DNA of 14,585 nucleotides from Gemmatimonadales bacterium UBA4718 (lineage in GTDB: Bacteria; Gemmatimonadota; Gemmatimonadetes; Gemmatimonadales; Gemmatimonadaceae), in contig DHJO01000001.1 of assembly GCA_002404375.1 (NCBI GenBank), forward strand, positions 36,914-51,498, in the 5' to 3' direction. The position numbers were made by a program, and so were the translations under genes. Under the pieces are notes generated by a model. The model was not told the DNA's origin and made no database searches. It saw nothing but the letters and a program-made list of their open reading frames with translations. This document shows positions 13,974-14,585 of this stretch, piece by piece; positions within the stretch are counted from its first letter, which is position 1, and every line of letters starts with the position of its first letter.

Positions 13974-14585
13974 TCAGGGGTAGAGAAAATCGAACCTCAC
14001 ACCCCGGTGAGGTCTGCGCCTTTTCTTCGGTGCGTACCGAAAAAGTTGGGCGGGTCGGCCTCTCCCTTCACTGCGCCATTCGTCTGTAGGTTCGACGAGC
14101 CAGGCCGCCTGAAGGGCACGTCGAAAACTGGCTTTGTGCAGGCGTTTACCAAGCAGCAGCTCGTACACCTGTTGCAGCTCGCTCAACGTGAATGTCAAAG
14201 GCAAAAGTCTGAACGCAATTGGGGCCTGATCGAGCCGCCCTTGTATCGTCCGGGTCGCGACTTCGACGATAGCGCGCTGCCTGGGTGAAAGGGGAGGCAG
14301 GTCGCGCATCGGAAACCACGTGTAACCTGCGCTGGGGGAGGCGGTTTCGTGCGGGACGAGCCCGACGAATGCTACGGAAATCTCGGAGTCGCTTGGATGT
14401 CGTTTGGCGTCTCCGAATGCGCCGATTTGCTCCGTCCAGATCGGCGGCTCACCCAACGCATGTTCGGCCACCCTGACAGCCGCGGCTTCGAGAGTCTCAC
14501 CCGTTTGCGGAGCTCGCCATGGAAGAGCCCACCGTTCGCGCTCAGCCGAGCCGCGGATCAGGAGAATCGCCAGCTCGTTTCCCAT
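13974..14585 (-). CDS. NrtR-like Nudix/winged-helix transcriptional regulator (5' end at window edge)
   Basis: 203 aa are visible; the first Met coincides with the last bases of the window, and the homologous fold normally has more residues before this point, so the N-terminus is probably cut. Residues 1-120 form a Nudix-like domain (ELAILLIRG, RWALPW, then the TGETLEAAAVRVAEHALGE helix at 28-46). Residues 129-195 form a winged helix (FTLSELQQVYELLLGKRL, then GRPAQLFRY), the combination that defines the NrtR group. NrtR proteins sense ADP-ribose or related nucleotides and repress NAD-metabolism or other operons. The Nudix box reads R38-V-A-E-H-A-L-G instead of REUxEExG, so the metal-binding glutamates are absent; the domain should bind a ligand but not hydrolyse it. 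Its targets are not visible here. The basic tail RPHRGVRFDFLYP is unremarkable. Confidence 0.82.
   Translation of the reverse strand: MGNELAILLIRGSAERERWALPWRAPQTGETLEAAAVRVAEHALGEPPIWTEQIGAFGDAKRHPSDSEISVAFVGLVPHETASPSAGYTWFPMRDLPPLSPRQRAIVEVATRTIQGRLDQAPIAFRLLPLTFTLSELQQVYELLLGKRLHKASFRRALQAAWLVEPTDEWRSEGRGRPAQLFRYAPKKRRRPHRGVRFDFLYP

Overview
The window looks like a piece of bacterial chromosome of moderately high GC content, with tightly packed genes. No rRNA, tRNA, transposase, integrase, CRISPR array or obvious mobile border was seen. The gene set suggests a soil or environmental bacterium of a Gemmatimonadota-like lineage: a long bacterial Lhr helicase, Ku with a three-domain LigD, a chromosomal RepA-type protein, a Nudix/winged-helix regulator and a MerR protein of the RGxGATYG kind. 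This assignment is an inference from gene content and could not be tested.

Layout. At the left, a MerR-family regulator (48-593, +) converges with only 4 bp on a two-gene minus-strand unit: a membrane-anchored phospholipase D/cardiolipin synthase-like protein (5092-6390) followed by the large helicase Lhr (598-5067). Divergent from that unit, with only 11 bp between the two ATG codons, is a protein resembling plasmid replication initiator protein A (6402-7253, +). An S41 C-terminal processing protease (7361-8956, +) follows and ends at a strong intrinsic terminator. Next come a very small four-cysteine zinc-ribbon protein (9189-9398, +) and a cold-shock-domain protein (9529-9738, +), closed by a second clear terminator.

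The right-hand third holds a complete bacterial non-homologous end-joining operon: ku (9879-10736) and ligD (10746-13544), 9 bp apart. LigD has the PE-LIG-POL order and recognisable catalytic residues in all three modules. Convergent with ligD are an unrecognised 102-aa protein (13551-13859, -) and an NrtR-like regulator (13974 to the window edge, -) whose Nudix box has lost its catalytic glutamates.

Functional picture. Genome maintenance dominates: Ku and LigD for double-strand-break repair, Lhr for DNA processing, and a RepA-like DNA-binding protein. Envelope functions (PLD enzyme, S41 protease) and stress-type RNA binding (cold-shock protein) lie between them. I did not find a clear new multi-gene system. 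The points most worth checking are the RepA-like gene without plasmid context, the TATNCT-N6-ATG spacing suggesting leaderless mRNAs, the alternative hairpins in front of the cold-shock gene, and the small zinc-ribbon protein.
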